A DNA stretch of 64,000 bases from Albifimbria verrucaria (GCA_020081605.1 JAHREC010000019.1:1116001-1180000), one strand, 5' to 3'. Positions 12,501 to 24,620 are shown, counted from the first letter of the stretch. Numbers and translations are program-made. The notes: generated by a model not told the origin, from the sequence alone.

Positions 12501-15332
12501 ACGAGAAATCTCATGGTTCACAAGCTGGACCGGGGCCCCTCGACCAAACTGGGCCAGACACAGCCAGGGAGAGGACCAGAGGGCCAGCAGCGTTACAGCC
12601 CGATGGGGAAAGAGGTGGCAGGATATGGGAGATGTGAAACGCCAGCGTGAAACCCGGTAGTTGCGGGCTCGACAAGCAGCGCAGCCCTAGGTATCTGGGG
12701 TCGGTTGGGAATCCCTTTTCCCTCTCTAGTTGGGCCCCATCTCCCCTAGTAGAAGCAGCCCAGACAGGGGTGGGGAGGCAATAAGCTCAACTGGAGATGC
12801 CCTTTTGCTTCTTTGGGATAGAATTGCCCGTGTAAATCGGCGCTCCTTTAGGACGGATGCGGGATTGGGAATCCTGACTCCTTCGCCTGAGGAATGAGCC
12901 GGGAGAGCACATCGTGTGGTATGGAAGGGAGGGGGTTTTCAGCTTGCCAAGAGAGACGGGCTGCACGATGCGACGTGACCACGCGAGAGCAGAATGACAC
13001 GATGGTGTTGGTCTGCCACGGGCGAGCCACATGGCTTTGGGGGTTAAGGAAGGGGCTGTTCTGAACGCCGTGGACTCTCGCAGGCCAAGGCCGGGAGATG
13101 GAGTGATTCGCGCAGCCTCGTCGCTCGGGGATTTATATCCGGCGTATTTTTAGCGAGGGTCTGTGACGGGCTCTAGTGACGAGCGGGCGCTGGCATGCTG
13201 GGTTGGTTTGACGTTGGGTCTCTTGATGAAGCAACATCACCACGCAGCCAGATAGATAGACAGACGGACGGACACACAGCAAGCTTCTATTCTCAGCCCC
13301 GAGCAGAACGCCGTCCGCGCGTGGTAGGAAGCGGTGCCGGGCGGCGGTGCGGTGGTGGCACGGCGGTGGCCAGAGGATGGATGAAGTGCGAGCTAGCTAG
13401 AGCGTTGAGTAAGCCAGCCAAGCCATGTCCAAGTCCAAGTCCCCTTTGGCTTGCTTTGGCTCTGATGTAAGAGTCACGAAACCAGCGGGGAGCGGAGCCC
13501 GCCCAGGTTAGGACCCCAGGCGTTGAAACGTGCCCCGAGTCTTGATCATATGGTCTAAACTGCGGTGAGCCATGCCGTGTCTGCATCGCAAAAACAAGAA
13601 AGAGGGCGAAAAGAAAGGAAAACCGGGCTGGTTGTTGTGTTGTGGCTGCTTGAGCTGGACCGTCGCTGGCTGCATTGCATGGTGAGCTGTTGATGGTTTG
13701 ATATCACACGCGGGACAGACGAGCGGACCGGCGTTATGCCCTCAGCTGGCAGCTTGGCACGGCAGCTATGCAGAGCAGATCAGAGCAGGCCTTGGACGGG
13801 CATGCATCTCGCATTCCTCTTCCCCTTCTCGGGTGTTGCTTTTGCTGGCTGATGACGGCCGGGGGCGGATTGGCTGGTTGGTCGGTGCTTTGGTATGCCC
13901 GCTGAGGAAAGTGGCCGCGATTTGGCGTTGAGCCAACAAAACGACTCAGCAGCATGGTTTACTTCCTACTATGTTATTCCTGAGCACTGTTGCTTTTCCT
14001 TCTGATCGAGTAAGATTGGGGTTTAATCTCTCCCAGGGCTTCGGTACCAACAAATATGGTAACACACGGCACTCCGTACGGCCGTCCCACTTACACACGC
14101 ACACACACTCACATGCACGCAATGCTACCGCACCTAGTCCCTTTGACATTACATACATACATGCCATTACCGTGCATAGTACCAGTGATCTCGGGAATAC
14201 CGAACGCCTACGTAGCATTCGCTCTGCCGGCCACGCAAGAGGGAAAAAAAGGGTCCAGTCCCGTCAACTGCTGTACTAAGGCCAAGGACAGGAATAACAC
14301 ACGCAACGCACAGTAATAGGTAACTCCCGAGGAATGACAAGCCACCCCTGAGCAACCAACAGGTCCCGGCACCCTGGCCACACCCACGCGGACAGATAGA
14401 AAGAAAAGCGACGATCCTTGCCCCGGGAGATTCGTGTTCTGCGGCTGGGTTGGTGAGCCTACGGGGCACGCACAACCATAGCGGAGGGATCGGCCTTTGT
14501 GCGCGTTAGGCCACCCTTGCTTTGCTTTGTGTGCTTGGAAAACTGGTCAAAGAAGACTTCTTTTCCCTTCTTTCTTCTTTCGTTCGAAAGTGGCCCGTCT
14601 TTCTTCAGCTCTGCATTCAGGGCAGCTTAAACTAAGACCTGACGACGGCCTCCCCTGGGGTGTTTTGGAAATGGGCCATGTAAGAGAAAGACTCGTGTCC
14701 AGTAGGGTACCGGTACTATGCAATGGCGCTATGCTGGAGAGTAGAATAGCTGGCAACAGTGGGTGGGTTAGTGTCGTGGCTAAAATTACCAGGGGCTCCT
14801 GGGCTTATGGATCCAAGCGTTGCAGAGCGCCCACTTATCCTCAAACATGCCAGGGCCCTGCTGCGTGCTGTGCTTTGGTGGTGCTGCTGGTGAATTTTCT
14901 ACCTGTCTCTCCCTTTTTGCGACGCGGCTCCACTCCTTCCAGAACGATACCCGAGTCCCCGATTCGAATTGTGACTCTCTTCCATCCATCATCCATCCAT
15001 CAACGCTTTTGCCCCCTTCCACTCTTTCACCGCATAAGTCTGCTCGCTCGTTCGCCCTACCGTCGCACCTTTTCTCTCGCTTCTCCTCATCCACACCCTC
15101 GTACGCACGTACCTACCTACCTACTCTCTGCCCTGTCCTGGCCATCGCCCTAGTCCATCCACGCATCGTCTCTCTCTCCTCCTACACCTCCTCACTCCTT
15201 GTCTGCTTCCTACCCACCGCCTCTTTCTTCACGCCCCCGGCACACACACACACACACGCACGACATACTCACACGCCTTCTGCTTCCTCGCTACTTAAGA
15301 CCTAGCCAAGCCCACCACCACCTTCGCCCACC
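9506..15332. other. Gene-free interval between G beta and phosducin-like gene
   Basis: About 5.8 kb. No open frame shows family similarity or a consistent exon structure. The first part is probably the G beta 3' region. Between about 10.7 and 11.2 kb the sequence is AT-richer than its surroundings. From about 14900 it becomes CT-rich, with ACCT repeats near 15110 and a CA microsatellite at 15241-15257, consistent with the promoter and 5' leader of the phosducin-like gene. Confidence 0.5.
15241..15257. repeat. (CA)n microsatellite in the probable 5' leader of the phosducin-like gene
   Basis: Seventeen bases of pure CA repeat, ending 75 bp before the ATG at 15333. Confidence 0.9.
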
Positions 15333-16273
15333 ATGTCCACCACCGCAGCCCAAGACGAGTTCAACGATTTCATCTCCAAGAACACCCATCGCGAGACCCT
15401 GCACCCCGAGGATCGTCACGACCCCGAGATCAGGATCCACGAGGACCTCGACGAGGAAGACGAGTTCCGCAACGCCCAGATAGACGCCGCCATGCGCATG
15501 ACTACCGCTCCCACGCAGCTGCAGCTGCCCCCGTCTCCTTCGACGCCAACCACTCTACCGGCGTCAAGGGTGTCATTAACGATGCCCGCCACTACGAGAC
15601 CGCCCGCCGTAACAAGTGGATGAACCGCGTCCGCGCCGCTCGCCGCAGCGTCTTCGGCCTTGACGGCGCCCAGTCCAACACCAACTCGGGCTCCCGCAGC
15701 CGTAGCGGCAGCGAGACCGACGAGGATGGCCTGAGCAGCAGCGGCGACGCTGAGGAGGAGTCCTTCCTGCAAGAGTGGCGCGAGAGCCGCCGCCGTGAGC
15801 TCGAGAGCGAGGCCAACAAGTCCATCCGCACCCGGAGGACGAGCCCCAGCGTGAGGGTCTACGGACGCCTCGACGAGGTGGACGCCATGGGATACCTCGA
15901 CGCCATTGAGAAGGTTAGCCGAGAGACCACCGTCGTCGTCTTCGTCTACGACCATGCTGTAAGCCCCGCCCATAACCCCAGTCACCTCGTATCACAGTAC
16001 ATGAGCTAACTCATACCCCAACAGTGCGATGTCTCGGCTACTATCGAGTCAGCCCTGCTGCCCATCGTCAAGAGCAACACCACCGTCCACTTTGTCAAGA
16101 TCCACTACGAGGACATTGAGTTTGACAACGCCGCCGTGCCCGCCATCCTGGCCTACAGGAACCAGGGCGACCTCTGCGCCAACCTGACGGGCATCATCGA
16201 GATGATCCCCGACGAGGACAGCTTCGGCACCACCGCCCTGAAGCAGCTCCTGCAGAAGCACAGAGTGCTGTAG
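15333..16273 (+). CDS. Phosducin-like protein (G beta-gamma assembly co-chaperone)
   Basis: Phosducin-like proteins bind G beta and, with the CCT chaperonin, promote assembly of the beta-gamma dimer; fungal members are needed for normal G beta levels. Exons 15333-15958 and 16025-16273 give about 291 residues. The N-terminal half is acidic and helical and holds the conserved ARRNKWMNRVRAARRSVFGL-type patch. The C-terminal half is the thioredoxin-like domain (VVVFVYDHA, intron, CDVSATIESALLPIVKSNTT, then PAILAYRNQGDL and a LKQLLQKHRVL end). One C is missing in the run at 15528-15532, which moves the frame before the VSFDANHSTGVKGVIND segment. The ATG is the first after the CT-rich leader. The previous gene on the same strand is G beta, the expected client. 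Which phosducin subclass this is cannot be settled by eye, although the G beta-acting class fits best. Confidence 0.88.
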
Positions 16274-18519
16274 AGAGCCTTGCAGGCGGCTCCAATGTTG
16301 TTTTATTCCTCTTACTTTTTCTCGCTTGCATGAAAATGGCATACAAGATCCAAGGGTATGGAAGCATCAACATAATCCCCTATGGGCTACGACTTGGGAA
16401 AAATAAAGAAAGACGAGCTGGGGTGCTCGAGGTACGGCGCTGCGTTGTCACGGACACGTTTGGTTTTGTTTAAGACGATACCCATCATCATTTTGCATCA
16501 CTGCAATGGTCTCTCGGGAGTTTCTCCGACTTGCGAGGGATTCTAATATTTTCTTTGTCTATTTTATTTTCTGATTTATGTTTGGCCTTTGGTTGGCCGG
16601 AGTTCGCGGAGACTACGCGCATGGACGAGCGAGCATTGCTCACCCTGGAATCAAGGCACCTCGCCTTTGAGGGTCTGTCACTTGGATGATAGCTGGGCAG
16701 GGGTGGGTTGGAGGTGAAACACACTCCGTCATATAGAGGGAACAGGCTTGGACGCAGATCGGTACACACTAGGAGAAATGGTTTCGGAACCTTTACATTT
16801 TTTGTTTTTACTTCACGCCTGTCCATGTCTTCCCTAGCAACGCTGTACACACTAGTGCTTAGATATCACGTCTCTCAAACAATGGAGCCTGCGTTGACCG
16901 CAGGGATTCTTCCAAGAACCATGTTCAGTTTTGCCGGCTGTCAGATTTTGGGCCTCGTGGACGCTCTGACCAGGGCGAGTGTTTTGAAACAAACCAGGCC
17001 TCGTGATGGGCATGCCAACCCATGCAGAGCATACGATCCTGCCTAGGGTGGTCTTACGTACTGTACGGCCGTAGGTAGGTGCAGGCGGATCGGCAACCTA
17101 GGAGACATGCGCTCGGGTCCGGGAAGGCTGTGTAGACGGGCTATATTGGGGTGTGGTGGACGACGGAGGCTTCGGAAGCGAGAGCACACGTTCTGGACCG
17201 GGCGTGGAGAGGGTGGGATGTGAGTAACTGAGTTTGCCTTTTCAAACGGGTGGAAGCTATTGTGGACTCTAGACTCGGGTGGTGTGGCATCATAGGTGTA
17301 TCTGTATTAGGAAAGGAAACAAGGTTATTATTGTCTACATTTTGGTTTGACCTCGTCCGCTTCACGCACAGTCTGGACAATACGTAGCCAAGTTTCAACG
17401 TGAGACACAGCAAAAGTGAGATCGCACGAATGAGCGGAAGTAACGCCAGATGAAACAAGCAGATCCAACCTTAAGTTTTCTATGATTCGCCGCAGCTAGG
17501 AGGGAGTGTGGTTTGATCTGCTGTAGCATTTCAGACTAGCGGCTAGCTTGGTTAACAGGTGACGTATTGTGTTGGCAAAGGCTGGATTTAAAAGCGCCGG
17601 GCTAAAAAGGGCTGAGCGACGGGTAGGCGGTGTTGGTAGAGCTGGGGTATGTTGGGGGTATAATTTGTAATGGTTTTGTATTTGATAATGTTTTTGCTCG
17701 GGTGAGTTATCTAGTAATTGTGGTATGTATGGAACTCTTCTTTTGTTCTTGGCGTTGACCCGGCCCATAATATGATATGTTTCTCGAAATGTACTGTAGT
17801 TTTTGTTTTATGCTGTTGTGGTGTATGTGTGTAGTAGGTGCTTGATATACCTGATATCATTGAGGCACTGGTATCTTTGGTACAGTTGATGTGCTTAGCA
17901 TACTGAACATGCTTCATGGCCCGTACTGCTGGATTGGCCTTTTCTCCGTAAGGGTTCTGTCTTGCATCTGGCTGCCGGGCAAGTCTTGGAGTGACCTATG
18001 TCTCTTCACAATCGGGACGTCAAGGCCCATCATGTGAGTTGGAAAAGAAGCGGTAGCTACCTGTCTAGACATCCGCAAGCCACGCCTGTGGTAGATAGGT
18101 ACTCGAGTGGAAGGGGAGGTAAATCACCAAAATGAGCAACAGTCGAGTATCAACTTGTCCCTGGCTGGGCTGACCGCTCCAAAAAATCACGAGATTTCGG
18201 CATGTCGTGAAATTGATTTGTGCCTTGATTCTGGATCGCTCTTCTTTTTGTTGCTCGTTTTCTCTTTTCTCTTTCTTGTATTGCGTGTGATTCCGGTACC
18301 TGCCCCTCCAATCTGTCGTCGCTGGCACTCCGGACTTCAGGGTGAGGTCCTTCCTGCTTTGCACCTGTCTTTGCTCCGAATGTCAGTCGTTCCTCTAAAC
18401 CAAGAGTTGTCAGCACTTACCTTCATCTTCATCCCTCGGTGAAGCTGTGGGAAAGAATGCCGGACGAAGTGGATGTAGGATAAAAACGTATCCTGGCCGC
18501 ATTTTCTCGTCTTCCTTTT

Positions 18520-19790
18520 CTTCTTCTTTTCTTTAACTTGTAGAAGATAATACCACCGGTATTTGCCGTTTCGTCACCAACCCTCAAGCTTGTTGGGGCG
18601 GATGTCTGTGCCTCTGTTCCTTGCGTGAGGCAGCTAACCCCAGAGGCACCCACAGGAGCCCCGAAGGCTACCACGGCATAATTTTTGTTTCTCTTCATCT
18701 CGGGCCTCTGGTATTACACTGCCTCCAGGTGGCCTTTTCCTTTGTCTTCTCAGGTCCCTGGTATTGCACATCCTCCAGGTGATCTCTCCATCTGACCTTG
18801 ATGGCACTTTGGTTTGTTCGAGAGCACGAAGAAGCAGCAGCAGTAACTCTTTCTCAGCGACATTACATTTCTTCGAACTCGCGCAGTCCTTGTCCCGGAG
18901 ACGAAGCTTCACTAACCTCGGCGCAACGCAATTTCCCAAGGTAACTTGTTGGACGCATGGGAGGGATGGGAATGGAAGTGGTGAGGGTGGAGATGGGTGC
19001 GGTGGAGGATGGAATTCGTGAAAGCGATGGCAGATGTGATGGAAAAGGAAGGGTAGTTTGTTGTCGGCTTGTATCCTGTAGAGAGTAAATCTCAACCGCG
19101 TCCCACCAGTCCATCTCCCCATCCTCTTCTTCTTCTTTTCCGCAGACTTGTTGGTACTACTGACGCATTAGTCGTTCCGCCATCGACACTCAAGCTTATC
19201 GGGGCGAATATCTATGCCTTTTTTGCGTGAGGCTACTAGCCCTAGAGGCACCCGAAGGAGCCCCTATAGCTATCATGGAAGTGGCAGGGAAGGGTAGCTT
19301 GGCGATGATTTTACATCCCGTAGGGAACTCTCAAGGTTATCCAGCCAGTTATCTTGTAGATGATGATACGCATGACAGCGCATGCCGTTTCGTCACTAAC
19401 CCTCAAGCTTGTTGGGGTGAATGTCTATGCCTCTATTCCTTGGGTGAAGCTACTAGCCCTCGAGGCACCCGAAGGAGCCTCCAAGGCCACCATGGAAGTA
19501 GTATGAAAGGGTAGCTTAGCTTGATGATGGTTTTATATCCCGTAGACAGCTCTCGAGGTCGTCCAGTCAGTTATCTTGTAGATGATGATATCGCTACGGC
19601 GATTGTCTTTCCGTCATCGACCCTCAAGCTTGTTGGGGTGGATGTCTGTGCCTCTGTTCCTTGAGTGAGGTTACTAACCATGGAGGCACCCGTAGGAGCC
19701 CCATAGCTATCATGGAAGTGGCTAGAAAGGGTGGTTTGGTGATGGTTTTATATCCCATAGAGAACTCTCAAGGTTGTCGAGTTGTTGAAC
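18520..19790. repeat. Diverged ~215 bp tandem repeat array, four units, first one interrupted
   Basis: The anchor CTCAAGCTT recurs at 18583, 19189, 19402 and 19623. Each copy is followed by similar sequence: a GGGGYG(G/A)AT(G/A)TCT segment, then GAGGCACCC and (G)AAGGAGCC or AGGAGCCCC about 70 bp on, then GGAAGTGGC-like and GGTAGCTTGG-like segments, then TAT/CATCCCGTAG and CTCTCAAGG. Spacing between units 2, 3 and 4 is 213 and 221 bp. Unit 1 matches the front part up to about 18680 and the back part from about 19033, so about 350 bp lies inside it. The units differ mainly by scattered substitutions, many of them transitions. No intact ORF spans a unit. Origin and role are unknown. Confidence 0.8.
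18707..18781. repeat. 50-bp-period direct repeat inside the interrupted unit
   Basis: CTGGTATTACACTGCCTCCA at about 18708 and CTGGTATTGCACATCCTCCA at about 18758, each followed by GGTG, are two diverged copies 50 bp apart within the block that splits the first 215 bp unit. Confidence 0.75.
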
Positions 19791-20196
19791 GAAGATTCCA
19801 TTTGCCTGCTCATATTCCACTATGCTCGAGACACGGGCATGTAAGTCTGAAGTTTTGGCAGCCCAACAAACCATGGTCTGTAAGTCTTGCATGTACTATG
19901 ATATGCGCCACCCGATGGGAATGTGGTGCGATTTGGAGGTTGCCGGCCATTACTGGCCATGAGTCGCTCTGAAACGCTTCTCCCCACAGTGTGATCAGCT
20001 TTAGTGCCCCACCCTGCGCAGTGACGGCGGGGTTAGTCAGTTAGCTTGCATCAGCCCCCGACGACGTATGGCCTCGTGACGATGCAATGCCTATCTGGGG
20101 GTGAAGTTACTTGGAGAGGCGTCATCTCGTGGTGGGAGATAACGCGATGTTGGTGCGTGGAATTAGTTGGCTTGGTCTGTCGGTTCTTGACAAGTG

Positions 20197-20224
20197 TCCA
20201 TCCATCCATCCATCCATCCATCCA
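20197..20224. repeat. (CATC)n tetranucleotide repeat
   Basis: Uninterrupted TCCA/CATC repeat of about 28 bases in noncoding DNA. Confidence 0.95.
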
Positions 20225-20424
20225 TTCATCCACTTCAGACATATCCTGAACAGCTTCAGAGTCCTTCTCCTGCTCTAGGCATCTCCCATGGTGGGGCTCG
20301 GATAAGCTGCCTATCTAAAGTGGAGTGGGCTCGGCGCATGCAGATGTCATGTATAACCTTCACAGTCGCAGGGCCATTCGTGCCAGGACGAGGATGAACC
20401 GGCGACCCTGATAGGCAGACCAGG

Positions 20425-20460
20425 TTATTGCCTTTGCGACCTTTTATTGCTTTTGCGACC
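20425..20460. repeat. 17-bp direct repeat, period 19
   Basis: TTATTGCCTTTGCGACC and TTATTGCTTTTGCGACC stand 19 bp apart, differing by one transition. Confidence 0.8.
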
Positions 20461-21451
20461 TGCCTGATGACTGCCTGGAACGAGGTGGTGTTTGCGTATT
20501 CGTGATTGGAGGGAACTCGCTGGAACTGAGCGCTCGCATCAGATGCACATGCCCTTGTCCATGCCCATTACCTTCGTACCCATGCTTCTGCCATGCTCTG
20601 CCATGCCATGCCACATCACTAAAGTCAACGTCACCGCACGCATTCTACCTTATCGCCTAGCCCAGCGAGTTGCAGCGTCTTCGGCACTTGTGCACGTCTG
20701 GTCCTTCCATCTGCTTCCTCTTTCTCTGCTTTTATCACTCATCTAAAACACATTCACCGCAGGGGCCTGGAGAGAGCCAGCCAGCCGCCCTTGTTCCCCA
20801 GCTACTTACCTACCTTACCCACCCACTGTGCCTTATGACATCGGCCTAAAACAAAAGGTCCCTCGATATCCTTTGATACGCACGCCCGCGCCCTCCTGGT
20901 CACGCACGCCGCGGTCACTCTCGATAGCAGCCAGCGAAGCACCGCGCAACCCCACCCCGCAGTCGCAAGTAGGTAAGTAACACGACGCATGCTATGGTAG
21001 CTTCTACAAGTACAAGGCCGGGCCAAAGGGTCGAGGCAAAGCAAGGCAGCCTCAGGTTGCTCAAAGGATGCGCGCAGGCAACGGTTGACTTCGGGCGTGC
21101 CTTTGCCTTTGCCTTTGCCTCTACTTTCGCCTTGTCTTACCCTTTTGGCCGCCTCTTCCTTTATCCCATCATCCTCAACATCTACCTCTGCCTCTACCTC
21201 TACCTCTACCTCTCTCTCTCTTGTCCCTCCCTCGGACTGGCTCTAACCTTTCTTCTTCTTCCCTCTCCATAAGTTTCATACATGGTGGTTAGTTCTAGTC
21301 CTCGTTTCTGCGTCCCGTCCCATCTTTCCCTCTTCCTCTCTCTTTGCCACGCCCTGCCCTCCCTCCCCGCCCGTTATCGACGCAGGCATAGCTCGCACGC
21401 CTGCCGTTAGCCTGCCATCCCGCATATAAGCCTCGCCTCCGAGCCTCGTCC

Positions 21452-21499
21452 CCTCACCTCACTTCACCTCACCTCACTTCACCTCACCTCACCTCATCT
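21452..21499. repeat. CTCAC/CTTCA pentamer-like repeat upstream of the membrane protein gene
   Basis: Repeating CTCACCTCACTTCAC units about 80 bp before the ATG at 21581; probably part of its CT-rich leader. Confidence 0.8.
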
Positions 21500-21580
21500 C
21501 GCCCACCTCCTTCCACCAGCTGCCAGCTGCCTGGATCATGTGAGACGCTCGAAAACATCGCTGACCTGCTACGCCTCGTT

Positions 21581-23419
21581 ATGGAACAGCAGAACCTCAC
21601 TTCTTCCACGCCTCCCGCAGACTCCGACTCTCGTGATACCCCACGTCGCCCGCAGCGCTTGGCCTCACCTTCACCATCTAACCACGAGCTCGCCAGCTCG
21701 GAGCCCACCCTCCGTTTCCCACGGCCTCAGGGCAACCGTCATCTGGCCAACTGGATCTCCACGAGCAACCCCGACATCATGCGTGTGGCATCCACCCCAC
21801 CAACGACCCGGGCCTGTCCGAGTCCACCTACGAGCTCATCTCAGGCACCGATAGCGAGTCCCAAGATGGGAATTACACCGAGTCGATGGGCGAGTCGGTG
21901 GGCTCGCTAGATTTCCACCGCCCCGACGATGTACACAGTCTGGCCGGCACCGAGCATACACAAGATGAGGAGTCCGTCTTAGACGAGACCGAACCTCAGC
22001 CACCACTTACAGCTGGCGGTTCCGCCGTTATTGTCGAGGTGGACGATGACGTTCAAGACGATGCGCAAAGCGAGCAAGCAGACGACGTCGACTCCGAGTC
22101 TGATGACGGTGCAGCGTCTCGCTCCTCGCTAGAGTATACCCAGCAGAGCCTCAAGACTCCGTCCATCTCTGCGCCCGAACCGACCAAGTTTGAATACTGG
22201 CTAGATGACGATGAGGACCAACTCACGTTCAAAGAGAAGGCCAAGTCCTATTTGGAGCTGGCGTTTGCGGTTGTTTATGGGCTCTTCATCACAGCACTTC
22301 CAGCCCTCACTTTTAGTACTTTTTGTATTATCATGATGTGCGCCTTGAACCCCTCTCCTGCGGAGAATCGTGTCGGCCAAGTTACGGCACCTGTTTCCGC
22401 CCCTGGCACTATAATCACCCACCAGCTCCCCATAACGACCAAGACATCTTCCGCTCCACCAGAAAGTGCGACGTCTTCCAACGGCCTAGGCTTAATACCG
22501 GTCAACGACGCTACCTCGGATGACTGGATCTTTGGTACCAGGAAACTTGAGGTGGGCTTTAGTCCTCTATCTCCCGGGAAGTCTTGTTCCATGTACCGCC
22601 GGCGGTTAAACAAGCATGGCTGCAGAAAGACTGTGTAGAGATTGAAGCCAAAAGAAGCGATAGCAACATCGAAACTACCACCTCCTCTGTGGAGAAGGGC
22701 ATACTCATCAAGTTCCCCAAAAGGAAACTCACGGAGTTGTCTCACTCGCCGTCAAATCCACCTGTCGGCCCAAGATGCACAAGAAGGTTGAGGTGCACTT
22801 TGGAAAGGGCCTCGTGGAGGAGGCACTGGAGATGACCAAGCACTTTGCCCACGACCTTGGCGAGCTGGTACCCGCTGCTGCCCAGGAAGCAGAGCGTTGT
22901 TTTGAAAACGCCAAGCGGTCGTTGGAGACGGTGTCTGATAACCTGGGCAACAACGTTCAATCGCTTTCAAGCAAGGTAGCCGAGGCGGCAAAGACGAGTT
23001 TCGGTGAAGCCCGCAAGACGCTACATGATGCCAAGCAAGAGGTGCGTGAAAGGCTTCGCAAGGGTGCCACGATGACGGCTGGCTGGGTTCACGACCTTCC
23101 CGCACCGCCTACGCTACGAGTCCCCGATATCGTCGAGGTTCAGGATCAGCTTCAGCTAGGTTTACTGAATGCACAGATTTCGGCCAAGCTGTGGTGGCTG
23201 AAGGTGACAGATAGGAAAAAGGAATATTGGGAATACCAGAGCAAGGCGCGGGACTTCTTGGCCTCTAAGCTCGCAGAGGCTAAATCGAGGCATGACGCTA
23301 CGAATTCCGCTCCCGCATTGACGGCCCGATCATGGACCAAGTTCATGAATCGCGGGCGATGTCAGCCCACGGCTGGTCGTGGGCAGCGAGGGGTGCACAA
23401 GTGCATCCCCGAGTCTTAG
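21581..23419 (+). CDS. Conserved single-span membrane protein with acidic N-terminus and amphipathic helical C-terminus
   Basis: No characterised family name is recognised. The gene appears intronless, about 613 residues if three shifts are allowed for. The N-terminal ~230 residues are Ser/Asp/Glu-rich and probably cytosolic. They include the motif YELI (21829-21840), preceded by SEST and followed by an acidic stretch (SGTDSESQD), and a second acidic stretch YWLDDDEDQLTF. One hydrophobic segment follows, LAFAVVYGLFITALPALTF and on through TFCIIMMCAL (about 22255-22350). After it come a Thr/Ser/Pro-rich spacer and about 130 residues of charged, Ala-rich amphipathic helix (HFAHDLGELVPAAAQEAERC, SLSSKVAEAAKTSFGEARKT), then WWLKVTDRKKEYWEYQSKAR. 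Single bases are missing at about 21797 (C run), 22575 (CCCGGG) and 22720 (A run). The pattern is reminiscent of Atg39-like nuclear-envelope autophagy receptors, but this is architecture only, not homology. Confidence 0.72.
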
Positions 23420-24620
23420 ACTTGGTTTACTTTTAAGTTGCGGGCATATTTCCTTCTTAACGTATCATTTCATGAGCCGACGTCAGGGTATTTGGGAACA
23501 CGGGCATTGACCTTTAAGGGAACGGGTGTCGGCTTAGGATGGAGTTTTGGTTTGTTTGGTTCGTGTAAAGAATTGGCAGATACCGTTTGCTGGCCCTGCT
23601 CCACTAGCACGCACAAGACGCCTGTCTTTAGAATATGGGACTAAGTTCTCGTGACCGTGAAGGAGTGACTGGCCGTGTAATTTTATAATGATGTCTAAGG
23701 TCCGCGTCTAGAGTGAATGTGAATGAATGCTACTCTAATTATTGTTCACTTGTCATGTTTGGTAGATGATTAGTAGCATGGGTTTAGGGTAGTTGGTGTG
23801 AACAAGGTGACTGGGGCATTCGTTCCGGAAGCACACGCCGTCATGACAAAGGCAGATTGAGTAGGTAATCTTGGGCTGGATTAAAGATGGGCCACTCCAG
23901 TAGCTGCCATACCGGCACTGTTTGTTTACTTTCGATTTGGCTTTAGGGCGTTGGCATATGATGGACCCGGATATCTCAAATGAAGAGTCAGTGCTCATCA
24001 ACACTTCCGGCGTAGTGTCAGGGTAGGGCCAAAGGTACAGGTACAGGGCTCTGAGTACCTTGGCACAGCGGGCGAGGGGATGCACCGGCTGAGGCAGAGT
24101 CCAGGCAAGGCACGGTACAGGTACGGAGCCCATCGAGAGCAAAGGTACCTACTATGGGAGTTAACCATCTAGCTGTAGGTACTCCGTACCTTGGGTCCCA
24201 GGCAAGTACCGCCCCAAGCGAGAATGGGCGTGCGAGTGACTTGGGTGGTGCCCAATCACAGACACGGCTGGCTGGAGTCTTGTGCTAATAGCTCGTCACC
24301 CCTGCCAGGTGAGGGGCAAACGTCCTTTCCCGACTTTTATTAGGGGAGGGAGGGGTTTCTTCTTCTGCCTGAAAGAATATCTTGCTTGGTCCGTTAAAAT
24401 AGTAAGGCACCCATCACAAAAAAAACATCACCAATTTTCTGAGCTGTCAGCCAGTCGAGTTTGCCATGTGAGTGTGCCCAGTTGCCCTGCTCCTTGCCTC
24501 CTCACATTTCTGGCAAGACGGAGCAGCCCAAGGTTTTCCTGCTGTAGCTAACGGTTTTGCTTTGCGTGCGTCTGCAGATTTCCCCATCTTTATCCAACAA
24601 ACAAGATATAATCGCCCACG
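23420..24620. other. Interval before RanBP1 with a GTAC-motif cluster
   Basis: About 1.2 kb without a gene. Between 24034 and 24209 there are about nine GTAC tetramers (AAAGGTACAGGTACAGGG and similar), 410-590 bp before the RanBP1 ATG. The remainder shows nothing specific. Confidence 0.5.

Larger units (their letters stand above)
16274..21580. other. Gene-free interval containing a diverged tandem repeat array
   Basis: About 5.3 kb without a supported gene. The part near 17.3-17.9 kb is AT-rich. A diverged tandem array of roughly 215 bp units occupies about 18520-19790. Further right are a CATC repeat (20197-20224), a 17-bp direct repeat (20425-20460), CTCTAC repeats near 21183-21212 and a CTCACCT/CACTT repeat (21452-21499) just before the next gene. 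Confidence 0.5.

Noticed and set aside
14497..15153. 218-codon plus-strand open frame before the phosducin-like gene
   Set aside because: CT-rich leader sequence gives Ser/Pro/Leu-rich translation; no domain, and it overlaps other frames equally open.
19227..19972. Two short frames within the 215 bp repeat array
   Set aside because: They are not maintained across units and contain stops in other copies, so the array is not coding as it stands.
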